Assembly: GCF_028693135.1 (NCBI RefSeq)
Contig: NZ_JAQUVZ010000017.1
Coordinates: forward strand, 1-64,000
DNA from: Methanosarcina sp.
GTDB lineage: Archaea > Halobacteriota > Methanosarcinia > Methanosarcinales > Methanosarcinaceae
DNA: 64,000 nt
Direction: 5' to 3'
Part shown: one piece after another, positions 16,097-25,029 of the stretch
Layout of the letters: every line of letters starts with the position of its first letter
How positions within the stretch are numbered: position 1 is the stretch's first letter
Made by a program: the position numbers and the translations under genes
The notes under the pieces: model-generated
Seen by the model: the letters and a program-made list of their open reading frames with translations, nothing else
Told to the model about the DNA's origin: nothing
The model's database searches: none

Positions 16097-17512
16097 ATGT
16101 TTGACATCTTCAAAAGTATGATTAAAGAAGAGTGGCGGATGCACTCAAGCCTCTTCGGACACAGCGGTTTTGCCCTATTTCCAGTCTTCATTTTTCTGTT
16201 TACATTTTTTGTAAGCCTGGTCCTGCCTGTGTTCAGGGAGATCGTTACCGATGCCCAGATAGCTCTCGGGATGCATTATATCTTCCTGCTTGTGGGGGGG
16301 ATGGTAGGGGCTTTCGGGCTTCTGGGCCGCGAATTTATGAACCGCCGCTTCGGGCAGGCAAGCCTGATTGCATATTCCTCAAGAGTGCTCCCTGTTTCTG
16401 AAAGGTTTATCTTTGCCAACTTCCTGGGAAAAGATGTCGTATATTATTTTATCCTCTACATCCTGCCCTTTGTTGCAGGCTTTGCCCTTGCTGCAAAATT
16501 TGTTCCTGCGGGAAATTTCGGTGCTTCTGCAACTCTTCTGACTCTTCTTCTGACCCTTTCCATTTCTTTTATGATCGGGATTTCTGCAATATTCTTTCTG
16601 TCTACTGTTTATGCACACTCAGGAAAGATCTTGCTTTTATGCCTTCTTGCTGCTTCTCTGCTCCTGCTCCATATCTCCGGAAACTTTAACCAGGGTACCC
16701 TTTATAGCCTGCCAAGCCTTTCCTTTTTCCTCGTTCCGTCCGAAAACCAGCTCCTGCTTTCCGGGGTTCTGATCCTTGTTCCTTCAGCTCTATCGCTTAT
16801 TTTCCTAAAAATCGACTTCCCGCAGGCGCAGAAGAGCTTCTCCAACTCTTTTTCAAAGCTCTGCAGATATCTGGGTTCATACAGGTATGCAGCCTTTGTT
16901 GCAAAAGATTCCCTTGACCTTAAAAGAAGTGAAGGTGGACTCGGGAAATTAATTTTCTCTTTCGTGCTGCCTCTTCTGCTTGTCTGGACTCTGCTGTCAG
17001 CTCTCGGAAAAGTTATACCGGCTTTGAGCACACTTACGCTTTTTGCCCTGGTACTCGGCGTGCTTTCATCTTCAATGTACAACTGGCTTACCGAGTACGA
17101 TATTTTTTCGTCCTATGCCTTTCTTCCCCTGAAGGCATCTGATATGATTAAGAGCAAATTGAACAGCTACCTTATTCTCAACCTTGTCCCACTTGTAATT
17201 CTCACACTGCTCGCCCTTAAAAAAGACCCCATGTTCCTGATTCCGTCCCTGACACTCTTCCTTACGATCTCACTTTATATGGTTTCGGTACTCGTTTACC
17301 TGACCGGGCTTTCCCCCTCCATTAATCTCTACAACGGGAAAATCTTTGCCCTTTATATGCTTTCAGTCATGCCACTTCTGATGCTTAATATAATCTTGTC
17401 CATGTTTGGTCCGTACTATGCGCTTATGGACCTGCTGCTGATCCCTGTTGCCCTGTACATACTCGGGAAAGGTTTCAGGAAATGGGACCGCAATGAGTGC
17501 CGGTGTTTTTAA
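16097..17512 (+). CDS. ABC-2 type permease, 471 aa
   Basis: The protein has roughly twelve hydrophobic spans over 471 residues, with no nucleotide-binding motifs, and follows the ABC ATPase by 170 bases, so it is taken as the membrane subunit of the same exporter. The N-terminus (MFDIFKSMIKEEWRMHSSLFG) is cytosolic and amphipathic. The gap between the two genes has several TATA-like words (TATAAAAATATATG near 16010), so the permease may also have its own promoter. The substrate is unknown. Confidence 0.8.
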   Translation: MFDIFKSMIKEEWRMHSSLFGHSGFALFPVFIFLFTFFVSLVLPVFREIVTDAQIALGMHYIFLLVGGMVGAFGLLGREFMNRRFGQASLIAYSSRVLPVSERFIFANFLGKDVVYYFILYILPFVAGFALAAKFVPAGNFGASATLLTLLLTLSISFMIGISAIFFLSTVYAHSGKILLLCLLAASLLLLHISGNFNQGTLYSLPSLSFFLVPSENQLLLSGVLILVPSALSLIFLKIDFPQAQKSFSNSFSKLCRYLGSYRYAAFVAKDSLDLKRSEGGLGKLIFSFVLPLLLVWTLLSALGKVIPALSTLTLFALVLGVLSSSMYNWLTEYDIFSSYAFLPLKASDMIKSKLNSYLILNLVPLVILTLLALKKDPMFLIPSLTLFLTISLYMVSVLVYLTGLSPSINLYNGKIFALYMLSVMPLLMLNIILSMFGPYYALMDLLLIPVALYILGKGFRKWDRNECRCF

Positions 17513-17964
17513 GGATCAGCAGTTTTTGAGGACCTGTATTTATTCTCACAAATGGAATAAATTACGGGTTTATCGCCTTCATGGATGCTTTTTTACGTTA
17601 ACCTTTAAGATGTGTATTCTTTTCATCCATTCTGTTGAGGGCTGGGAACCCTGATCGGTTTTGTAACTCCTATTGGAGAATTTATAGTGTGTCTATAGTG
17701 GATCGAAGTCTATAGTGGATCGAAGTCTATAGTGGATCAGAGACTCGAAAAAGTACAAAAGAAGGGATAAGAAGAAAAAAACCTGAAAATGAATTTGACA
17801 TTTCTGGCGTAGTTGGAAAGTTGAAGGGAAAAAGATAAAGTTTATTGTCTTCCAAACTTTTTACATTAGATTAATTAAATATGTCATTTATAAAATATAT
17901 TATTGCATCTATATAATTGGGTATTGAGTATAATATACAATAATTTTAAAATTAAACGAGTGGG
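17513..17964. other. Intergenic stretch with 17-bp tandem repeat
   Basis: Three copies of TCTATAGTGGATCGAAG stand at 17692-17742. The lipoprotein promoter region lies at about 17890-17945, with TTTATAAAATATATTATTGC as a TATA candidate. No gene is recognised. Confidence 0.7.
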
Positions 17965-18801
17965 GTGAAGATCATTAAAAAATTCAGTTTTTTTGTAATG
18001 GTAGTGCTTATTGCAGCAATGTTATTTGCTTCCGGCTGTTCTCAAAATGTACCTGAAAAAGATACAATTGAAGAAACAGAAAGTGAAGTGACAGAAGTGG
18101 TAACTGAAGAAGTAACCGAAGAAGCAAATGAAGCAGTAACTGAAGGATTAGGGGAAACAGAAGGGGAAAATGGATACAACCCTGTCATAAATCCTGATGA
18201 TTTTGTTGAGGTTATAGACAATCCTTATTTTCCGTTGACTCCAGGCACAACTTTTGTCTATGAAGGTGAGGATGAAGACGAAACGATAAGAGATGAGGTT
18301 TTTGTAACCAATAAAACCAGGACGGTAATGGGAGTAAATACAATTGTTGTCCGGGATCGGGTATTTGAAGATGAGGAATTGGTTGAAGAGACTTTTGATT
18401 GGTACGCTCAGGACAAAGACGGCAATGTCTGGTACTTCGGGGAGGATTCCAGAGATTATGAAGACGGAGAAGTGGTAAGTACTGCAGGTTCCTGGGAAGC
18501 CGGGGTTGACGGAGCTCAGCCTGGAATTCTAATGAAAGGGGATCCTCAGGTCGGCGATACTTATCGGCAGGAATACTATGCGGGTGAGGCCGAAGACATG
18601 GCTGAAGTTCTCTCTCTGAACGAATTGGTTACCGTTGCTTACGGTTCTTTTGAGGATTGCCTGAAAACAAAAGAATGGACTCCGCTTGAACCTGGCATTG
18701 AGGAAAACAAATATTATGCTGCCGGAACAGGTCCGGTTATGGAGATTGCGGTAAAAGGCGGATCAGAAAGGCTGGAACTTGTAGAAATCATCACTGAATA
18801 A
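17965..18801 (+). CDS. Acidic secreted lipoprotein
   Basis: The signal sequence (KKFSFFVMVVLIAAMLFASGC) ends in a lipobox ASGC, so Cys 25 is probably lipid-anchored outside the cell membrane. A low-complexity Glu/Thr/Val linker follows (about 35-65), then a beta-rich domain beginning INPDDFVEVIDNPYFPLTPG and containing TFVYEGE. This NPYFPLxPGTxxxYEG type domain is known from uncharacterised lipoproteins of bacteria and archaea. The start is GTG 17965, overlapping its own GGGGTGA ribosome binding site; a later ATG would remove the signal. It stands alone. The function is unknown. Confidence 0.85.
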   Translation: MKIIKKFSFFVMVVLIAAMLFASGCSQNVPEKDTIEETESEVTEVVTEEVTEEANEAVTEGLGETEGENGYNPVINPDDFVEVIDNPYFPLTPGTTFVYEGEDEDETIRDEVFVTNKTRTVMGVNTIVVRDRVFEDEELVEETFDWYAQDKDGNVWYFGEDSRDYEDGEVVSTAGSWEAGVDGAQPGILMKGDPQVGDTYRQEYYAGEAEDMAEVLSLNELVTVAYGSFEDCLKTKEWTPLEPGIEENKYYAAGTGPVMEIAVKGGSERLELVEIITE

Positions 18802-19454
18802 CAGGATTAACGACAGTTCAGAACGGGTTTGCAGAAATCAAGTACAGATATCAAGTACAGATGAGCCAGAATTTAAGACCTGTTATAGGGCTCATTATAA
18901 AACCCGTTCTTATATTTCCAGACGTAAATATTCAGACGTAAACGTTGGCGGACCCTGGTTAATTGGTTGTTATTATTTCGAAATGGCCGCAAATGCATAT
19001 TTCGTTCTTTATTTTCACGCGCCACACTCCGTTTTAACCCGCCTGCGTACAGTAGATAAAAATGAAATCATTAGCCACGCTGGGAAGTCTGACCCAGAAT
19101 ATCAACCATGCAGCCGGGGACGACCTAAATATCCGGACGTAAATATTTACTCAAGACTCTATGACCACCGATATTACGGAATAATGGATTAATACAGTTG
19201 AATCTTTTCCTTGTTTCCCGTGCCGTTTGGTGTTTCATCCTTTCTTTTCAACAGCCTGTTTTTTGGAATAAAATATTCTGAGGGTATAGTATAACCATCG
19301 TATATTGATCAGATATTGGGAAGTTCAATCATCGTTTGATAAATTGATTCTATATGAGTTTCTTGAATAAGAGAAGATTTTGACTGGAAACTAATATATA
19401 AATTTAAGATAGTGTAATTAGTACTTATATAAAATATAAGTATAGAGGTGTTTT
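18802..19454. other. Intergenic stretch, no recognised gene
   Basis: There are short direct repeats (AAGTACAGAT twice near 18839-18862; CAGACGTAAA twice near 18919-18940) and one weak open frame at 18983-19192 with no coding character. The promoter of the small Lys/Ala-rich gene, CTTATATAAAATATAAG at about 19425-19441, is at the right end. Confidence 0.6.
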
Positions 19455-19598
19455 ATGGTAAAAAATGCTTCAACGGAAAGTAGTCAAAAAACAGGAGCTT
19501 CTTGTGGAAAACCCCAGGCAAAAGCTCAAGCATCGGAAAATTCTGCAAAGAAGGACGCAAAAGCTGACCGCAAAACGTCCAAAGGTGCAAAGAAGTAA
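19455..19598 (+). CDS. Tiny Lys/Ala-rich basic protein, copy 1 (47 aa)
   Basis: ATG 19455 follows GAGGTG by four bases and a TATA box (TTATATAAAATATAAG) about 15 bases before that. The protein is 47 residues, rich in Lys, Ala and Ser, with the core CGKPQAKAQA and the tail KKDAKADRKTSKGAKK. It has no hydrophobic segment and looks disordered and strongly basic at the C-terminus. A paralogue follows at 19771 in the same orientation with matching promoter and downstream sequence. I do not know the family. A nucleic-acid-binding or small stress-related role is possible but unsupported. Confidence 0.7.
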   Translation: MVKNASTESSQKTGASCGKPQAKAQASENSAKKDAKADRKTSKGAKK

Positions 19599-19770
19599 AA
19601 ACAGACCAATAACTATCTGAAAGCCAATCCTTTCAGCAGCAGCTTATCAAGATTCAAGACTTCCTAGGAGTCTCTTAAATTAGTGAACATTCTGGTTGGA
19701 ATCTACCAGATATAATTGAAACAGATTATCTAAGCACTTGTATAATATATAAATATAGAGGTGTTTATTT

Positions 19771-19908
19771 ATGACAAAGACAATTGTTGATTCTCAAAAA
19801 GCAGGGGCAGCATATGGAAAACCCCAGGCAAACACTCCAGCACCGGCAATATATGCAAAGAAGGACGCAAAATATGAATGCAAACCGTCCAAAGGTGCAA
19901 GGAAGTAA
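19771..19908 (+). CDS. Tiny Lys/Ala-rich basic protein, copy 2 (45 aa)
   Basis: This is the tandem paralogue of 19455-19598: SQKAGAAYGKPQANTPA aligns with SQKTGASCGKPQAKAQA, and the tails KKDAKYECKPSKGARK and KKDAKADRKTSKGAKK align. It has the same TATATAAATATAGAGGTG leader and the same 3' flank (GCTTATCAAGATTCAAGACTTC). Codon changes are mostly amino-acid changing outside the conserved GKPQA and KKDAK blocks, while those blocks are kept, which suggests selection on them. The function is unknown. Confidence 0.7.
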   Translation: MTKTIVDSQKAGAAYGKPQANTPAPAIYAKKDAKYECKPSKGARK

Positions 19909-20222
19909 AAACAAACCAATCACCACTTAAAGCCAATTATCGCAGCAGTAGCTTATCAAGATTCAAGACTTCTTAAAACTGGTAATACACTAAATCTGTA
20001 ACATTAAGAGCTCAATCGTTACTGAAAAACGGAATAATAATTAATAAACAGAATAAGTTGCTGCTCTTAAATCAAATTTTCAGGATCCGGACTGCCAGAA
20101 ATAAGCAGTCCGGAGAACCCGATAAGATTAATCAGAAATGGATTTTTTATCTTTTTTGCTCTTTCAATCAAGATTCTTTTTCTTTCTTCTGTCAAGGGCG
20201 AAATTTTGGAATGCTACTGTTC

Positions 20223-21074
20223 TTAAATCAATTTCCTCGGCTGTTTATGTTCCGGCAAAACCGGCAGCTTCATGGTATTGATCAAAATGGGGCTTTCGAT
20301 ATCTTTTGCCCTTTCAATCACAAGTTCCTTTCCTTTCTGCGTGAGGGCAAAGAGAGGGATCGCAGCTGCAACTTGCACAAGCGGCTTTGCAAGTTCTCTG
20401 ATATATTTTGAGGCACAGCTGATTACAATGTCCGAATTTTCCAGCAGGCCCTTAGCTTCTTCCCGGCTGACACCTGTTACATGTACTGCGATGACCAGCA
20501 GGTCAAGCCCGAGTTTGGATTCGATTTCCCTGACTTTTGTGGCGGTTTCTGCACCTGCAACCGTAACTGCGATTTTTTTGTAACCAAGTTCCGCAGCTTT
20601 CCTGACCCCGCCTGCCGGGTCGATGGCTGCAGTTGAGGGAGCAAGCACGGTCCCTCCGCGCTCTTCTATCCCTTTGATGACCGCATCTATAGGTTCGGTT
20701 TCGACCAGACCGGACATCCTGCCTCCGATTCCCTGGACCAGTGCCGGGTTGCTGGAGATTACTGTTCCTGCGCCGTCACAGGCTGTTACGGTTGTTTCAA
20801 GGAAGCCGTTGTTGAGGCCACTCATCATTATTTCTGAGGCACCGAAAGCAACAACAGTTGTTTCAAATTCGAGCTTGCGTCTTTCTGTAAACATTCCTAA
20901 CTCGCTGATCCGGGCCTCCATGTTTTTCCGGATTTCTTCCGGGGTCATCTTCTGGACTCCCCGCAGCTTGACAAAGAGGGGGCACCATTCTACTTCCGGA
21001 GCCCCGACTTCCACGACTTTCCCGTCTTTTACGACTACCCTGGCTTTTCCCATCATTTCCATTATATGAGGCAT
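20223..21074 (-). CDS. Methanogenesis marker protein 8 (DUF2099), paralogue 1
   Basis: The 283-residue protein has the hallmarks of the marker-8 family, found in methanogens: the N-terminal VKDGKVVEVG.PEVEWCPLF block, FGASE, TACDGAGTVISSNPALVQG, GGRMSGLVETEPI, a Rossmann-like middle (GYKKIAVTVAGAE), the VHVTGVS block and CASKYIREL. The biochemical role is not known; a role in methanogenic cofactor or enzyme maturation is inferred from its distribution. GGGTGGT precedes ATG 21074. A very similar paralogue lies at 23519, and this copy keeps all conserved blocks, so both may be active. Confidence 0.78.
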   Translation of the reverse strand: MPHIMEMMGKARVVVKDGKVVEVGAPEVEWCPLFVKLRGVQKMTPEEIRKNMEARISELGMFTERRKLEFETTVVAFGASEIMMSGLNNGFLETTVTACDGAGTVISSNPALVQGIGGRMSGLVETEPIDAVIKGIEERGGTVLAPSTAAIDPAGGVRKAAELGYKKIAVTVAGAETATKVREIESKLGLDLLVIAVHVTGVSREEAKGLLENSDIVISCASKYIRELAKPLVQVAAAIPLFALTQKGKELVIERAKDIESPILINTMKLPVLPEHKQPRKLI

Positions 21075-21130
21075 AATAGACCACCCTCTAAGTACTGGAT
21101 AAAGTTGTTTTCGTTAAAAATAAGTGATTC

Positions 21131-21205
21131 TTATCTTGATTATTCTTATCTTGATTATTCTTATCTTGATTATTCTTATCTTGATTATTCTTATTTTGAT
21201 TATTC
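21131..21205. repeat. 15-bp tandem repeat, 5 copies, upstream of marker 8 paralogue 1
   Basis: Five copies of TTATCTTGATTATTC stand head to tail 57 bases upstream of the marker-8 start codon, in its promoter region. Confidence 0.9.
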
Positions 21206-21410
21206 TTAATTTAATGCTTCTTTTTCTGGTTTTACTTATTGTCTTAATAAATTACTTAATCTACAGGTTAAAATGAATCAATACCCACATCGAATTGAGT
21301 TTAAATGAAAATTAATAATGAATAATAAGCAACGGAAAGTGACTGATGAAAAGGCACAAAGAAAAGGCACAAAGAAAAGTGAATAATGAGCAATAAAGAA
21401 TTAAGAAGGA

Positions 21411-21431
21411 GGGCAGGACTTAAAGCCCTGC
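21411..21431 (-). terminator. Hairpin overlapping the stop codon of the MTH865-like gene
   Basis: On the minus strand, GCAGG-CTTTAAG-CCTGC forms a stem whose loop carries the TAA stop codon; TTCTTAATTCTTTATT follows. A very similar design ends the gene at 23519. Confidence 0.5.
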
Positions 21432-21659
21432 TCTGTCAACTATTGTGTCTGCCACGTGTTTTGCATCTTTGAATGGGAAATCTGCTGCTGTGAGCAATTT
21501 GCCTGCTTCTCCTGCAGTAACTGCAAGGTCGCCTGATCTGCATGTGGTGTCTGCTCCGGCAGGGAATGCAGCGAGTAATTCTTCAGGTGTGTTTATGGGA
21601 AACTTTGCGCCTTTAAGGCCGCCAACAATCTGTCCGTGAATATCATCTCTTACAGTCAT
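21420..21659 (-). CDS. MTH865-like family protein (EF-hand-like fold), 79 aa
   Basis: The sequence HGQIVGGLKGAKFPINTPEE, AFPAGADTTC and GDLAVTAGEAGKLL matches the MTH865-like family, small helical proteins with an EF-hand-like fold known mainly from methanogens. The family's function is not established. It is a single short gene on the same strand as the two marker-8 genes and lies between them. A GAGGGAT ribosome binding region precedes ATG 21659. Confidence 0.85.
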   Translation of the reverse strand: MTVRDDIHGQIVGGLKGAKFPINTPEELLAAFPAGADTTCRSGDLAVTAGEAGKLLTAADFPFKDAKHVADTIVDRAGL

Positions 21660-22158
21660 ATCTTATCCCTCAGATATTGTATTTTTACTTAAATTTTGTT
21701 TTTTCCCCGGTTTCGGGTTTTTTCTTTATCTGGACTTTTTATTTCTTTGCAGTTTGATTTCCTTTGGAGAATTCATCCTGCAATATCCTATTGGCGGGTT
21801 ATTGATATATACTTAATCGGCATTGGAATGTAGTTGGTGCATCACAGTACATCACAAAGACCTCTAAAGTTATCCAGACGCCCTTTCTGGCTGCAATCAT
21901 TAATATCGTGCCGGATGCCCTCAACGATTGCTTATCAAGCGGCTGCACGAATGCTAAAAACCCATTGAAATAAAATTTCTCTAAAGTAGGTAATAAGAGA
22001 ACCTTAAAAACGAAACTTAAAAACAAACCTTAAAAATGAAACTTAAAAAGAGAACAAATAGCCGGGAAAACCGACTACAGAAAAATGGGTCGCACAAGGA
22101 CCCAATACTTATTCTTAAGATACTCAAATCCATGAAAAAGGACGGCCATCCTCCTAAT
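21660..22158. other. Intergenic stretch with a possible gene fragment
   Basis: On the plus strand from about 21825 to 21973 one frame reads TKTSKVIQTPFLAAIINIVP and DALNDCLSSGC before a TAA, which looks protein-like but has no start or upstream part. It may be a relic. Repeated AAACTTAAAAA words lie at 22000-22050. Nothing else is recognised. Confidence 0.35.
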
Positions 22159-23331
22159 TCATATTCCGAATCCTGATGTATCTTCAACCATGCCCAATCC
22201 ACTGCCGGTTTCCTTTAGTGTTATGAACTTACCCTCGATCTCGATCTGGAAATCAACGACATCGACAAGGTTCTCTATATAACTGAAATTAAAGTTATTC
22301 ATAAAGCTAAAAGATTCCTTGCAATAGCTCTTCATGACCATGAACACTTTGCCTTCTTCAGCGGTAATGACCCATCTTTTATCTCCTTTTTCTGACGGGT
22401 ACTCGTGCACTTTTGCCTTCTTGAATCTGTGAATCTTTTTGTTTTCTGCATCATAGAATTCCATGAAATTGCGTATCTCGTATTCTACTCCCCCAATCTC
22501 TATATTCGGGATATAGTAGGTCAGGATAGACCCGTTCATGAAAATGATTCTCGACCATTTCCAGGGGATGAAAGGCCCGATAACAATTACTTTCTGCGCA
22601 TAGCATTTCCCGGAGAAATTCTTATCAAACAGCAAGCCCTCGAAATCGAAGTACAGGCTAGCAAGCCTGTACCCGAATAAGCCTCTGAAATTTTCAGCCA
22701 CCTCTGAATTATAATTATTATCCTCCGGCTCTCTTATATCCACACAGCAGACCTTCTTGCCATTGCTTGAAATATCAAGCACATATTTCGGAAACGACCC
22801 ATAGAAATCCGCTTTCAGGTCTTTGTTGGAGCAGGTCACTCTGTCATCTTTCACTTCGATGACCCCCAGATCATCAGTGAGTTTTATCTTCATCTCATCA
22901 TATGCCCAGGAGACAAAATACCCGTCCGTTTTATCATTTATTATCTTGCTATTCTCTACGTATCTGCCATTAACCTCGGTATCCCCCGCGCTCCTGCCGA
23001 ACGTGAGAAAAAACTGGCGCCTGGACCCGTCATCGGTTGTGAATTTCATGAACCAGTATTCTTTCCCGAAAAGCGGAAGGTCCTCAAAAGAAAAAAGAAG
23101 GTCGTCAATGCCTCTTTTGAGTTCTTTCTTCACCAATAGCCTTTCGATTTTACCTTTACTTTCCTTTATTTTCTGTATTGACGCGATAAATGCTTTCTTT
23201 TCAGTTTCAGGCAGACTTCTGATGTAATCGTTTCTTTCTTTTATAAAAAGAAAAAACTTGTTTTTTTCGATTATAATTCTCTCTTCAAGAGTTTTGTTTT
23301 TGTTCTCTTTGTCATTTGATATGGCAGTCAT
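22159..23331 (-). CDS. Hypothetical protein, possible lipocalin-like (AttH/CrtC-type) fold, 390 aa
   Basis: The N-terminal 100 residues are charged and helical (KNKTLEERIIIEKNKFFLF). The remainder is strongly beta-patterned with many aromatic residues, including YWFMKFTTDDGSRRQFFLTF, GPFIPWKWSRIIFMNG and KRWVITAEEGKVFMV. The pattern of two beta-barrel-like halves with WxW motifs is reminiscent of AttH/CrtC-type (carotenoid hydratase-like) folds, but I cannot confirm this. There is no signal peptide. It lies between MTH865-like and marker-8 paralogue 2 on the same strand. The function is unknown. Confidence 0.7.
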   Translation of the reverse strand: MTAISNDKENKNKTLEERIIIEKNKFFLFIKERNDYIRSLPETEKKAFIASIQKIKESKGKIERLLVKKELKRGIDDLLFSFEDLPLFGKEYWFMKFTTDDGSRRQFFLTFGRSAGDTEVNGRYVENSKIINDKTDGYFVSWAYDEMKIKLTDDLGVIEVKDDRVTCSNKDLKADFYGSFPKYVLDISSNGKKVCCVDIREPEDNNYNSEVAENFRGLFGYRLASLYFDFEGLLFDKNFSGKCYAQKVIVIGPFIPWKWSRIIFMNGSILTYYIPNIEIGGVEYEIRNFMEFYDAENKKIHRFKKAKVHEYPSEKGDKRWVITAEEGKVFMVMKSYCKESFSFMNNFNFSYIENLVDVVDFQIEIEGKFITLKETGSGLGMVEDTSGFGI

Positions 23332-23501
23332 TTCATCGTCCGTGGAACTTTAAGTAATGTTTTTTCAGAAACATAATATCTATAAGTTCTAAAAAATATA
23401 ATCTTATCGTAGAAAATGTTGCTTATATATTCATTGTTGATAATATGAAGGTAAAGAAGAGGAAAAAGAAGAGGAAAAAGAAAGAAGGTAAAAAAAGTAA
23501 T

Positions 23502-23519
23502 AACGGCTTTAAAGCCGTT
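23502..23519 (-). terminator. Perfect 18-bp palindrome ending marker 8 paralogue 2
   Basis: AACGGCTTTAAAGCCGTT begins directly at the stop codon of the gene at 23519; on the minus strand it is followed by ATTACTTTTTTT, the usual look of a stem-loop/oligo-T terminator. Confidence 0.65.
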
Positions 23520-24367
23520 TATTTTAAATCCCGGGGCTGCTTTTGTTCAGGAAGTACAGGCAGAGCCATGGTATTGATCAGAAGTGGGCTTTTGATATCT
23601 TTTGCCCTTTCGATCACAAGTTCTTTTCCTTTCTGGGTAAGGGCGAAAAGTGGGACTGCGGTTCCGACCTGAGCGAGGGGCTTTACCAGGTCCCTGACGT
23701 GCTTTGAGGCGCAGCTGGTTACGATATCTGAATTTTCTACCAGAGTCTGGGCTCCTTCCACGCTTAAACCTGTTACGTGGACCCCAATTACTATCAAATC
23801 CAGCCCAAGTTCGGCTTCAAGCTTCCGTAACTCTTTTGCGGTTTCCCCGAAAGCCACGGTTACTGCGATTTTTTTGTACCCGAGTTCTGCTGCCTTTTTT
23901 ACTCCCGCAACCGGGTCCATTACGGCAGTTGAGGGGTCAAGCACAATTCCGCCGCGTTCTGTGATTCCGTTTATGATGCCATCGATTGGCTCGGTTTCGA
24001 CCAGTCCCGACATCCTGCCGCCTATGCCCTGAACAAGGGTAGGATTATTGGAAATGACAGTTCCTGCGCCTTCACAGGCGGTCACGGTTGTGTCAAGCAA
24101 GCCTCTGCTCAGGCCTGTCATCATAACTTCAGATGCTCCAAATCCTACAAAGTCCTCGAGTTCCAGCTTGCGCTTTTCCGTAAACATCCCGAAATCGCTG
24201 ATTCTGAACTCCATATTCTTCTTGACTTCTTCAGGGGTGATCTTCTGGATCCCACGCATTTTGGCAAAGAGGGGACACCATTCGACTTCAGGCTCTCCTA
24301 CTTCGATTACTTTGCCATCCTTTACGACAACTCTTGTTTTTCCAAGTAATTCCATTATGTGAGGCAT
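23519..24367 (-). CDS. Methanogenesis marker protein 8 (DUF2099), paralogue 2
   Basis: The protein is 282 residues and aligns over its full length with 20223-21074. It has all conserved blocks (EPEVEWCPLFAKMRG, FGASEVMMTG, GAGTVISNNPTLVQGIGG, SGLVETEPIDG, HVTGLS, CASKHVRDL). Differences cluster in surface helices. ATG 24367 follows AGGTGG; an in-frame ATG further upstream (24382) has no such site. Two marker-8 genes so close suggest local duplication followed by divergence. The role is unknown, presumably in methanogenesis. Confidence 0.78.
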   Translation of the reverse strand: MPHIMELLGKTRVVVKDGKVIEVGEPEVEWCPLFAKMRGIQKITPEEVKKNMEFRISDFGMFTEKRKLELEDFVGFGASEVMMTGLSRGLLDTTVTACEGAGTVISNNPTLVQGIGGRMSGLVETEPIDGIINGITERGGIVLDPSTAVMDPVAGVKKAAELGYKKIAVTVAFGETAKELRKLEAELGLDLIVIGVHVTGLSVEGAQTLVENSDIVTSCASKHVRDLVKPLAQVGTAVPLFALTQKGKELVIERAKDIKSPLLINTMALPVLPEQKQPRDLK

Positions 24368-24597
24368 AGTTCCACCTTTCAAAATTGAGCAAAAATATGA
24401 TTGTTAAGAAATTCAAATCCGGTAAAAATTGCAGGTAAAGTTTGTGGTTGCTTATTTAATAGCTTATTGGTTTTGGGGTTTTGGTTCGATTTCTGGGTTT
24501 TTGAAGAAATTTTTATTGATCTGGATTGTGGTTTTGAAAATTACTCATGAATCATTGGATTCAAAGTGCGAAATTCTTTGAAAAAGTGAAATCAAGT

Positions 24598-24880
24598 CAT
24601 TCCCCAGATCCTTCAAGTTCCTTTAATTTATACTCGCAAAAGCCAATTATCCTCGGGTCTTAAATCGCCTTTCCTATCTCCAGGATTGCTTCAAAAACTC
24701 AATTGCTTTTCTGGGCTCTTCCAGACGGCTCTCTCAGACCCAAGACGGCTCTCTCAGATATAGTATGAGTATGCTCCCCAAATTTTCAAGGTGATTTCCT
24801 TCCCCGCGCCTGTCGCCTATTTCTCTGGAAATTTTCAGTGCTTGTTCGTAATATTTAATTGCTTTTTTCACTTAACCAGG
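24598..24880 (-). pseudogene. Decayed partial copy of the TPR gene at 26603
   Basis: The sequence aligns base by base with the 3' end of the TPR gene at 26603-27994 (shared GATCCTTCAAGTTCCTTTAA, GCCAATTATCCTC, CGCGCCTGTCGCCTATTTCT) but has internal stops, frameshifts and a local duplication (GACGGCTCTCTCAGA twice). The downstream flank is shared too (TGTGGTTTTGAAAAT). It therefore came from duplication of the gene end together with its flank. Confidence 0.75.
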
Positions 24881-25029
24881 TTGATAGTAAGTGAGTACAG
24901 GGTCACCAAAAACAAAACTCTTCATCTTATTGCTTAAAAGAACTTTTTCTTTGAGCAGATAAGCTGGTAGTAATCGCCTTTACAATGTTATGAGGGTAGT
25001 GTAGTCTCCCCAAATTTCAAGATAACAAA

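Noticed and set aside
18983-19192. Open frame of 69 codons
   Set aside because: No ribosome binding site, no family, and no support from composition.
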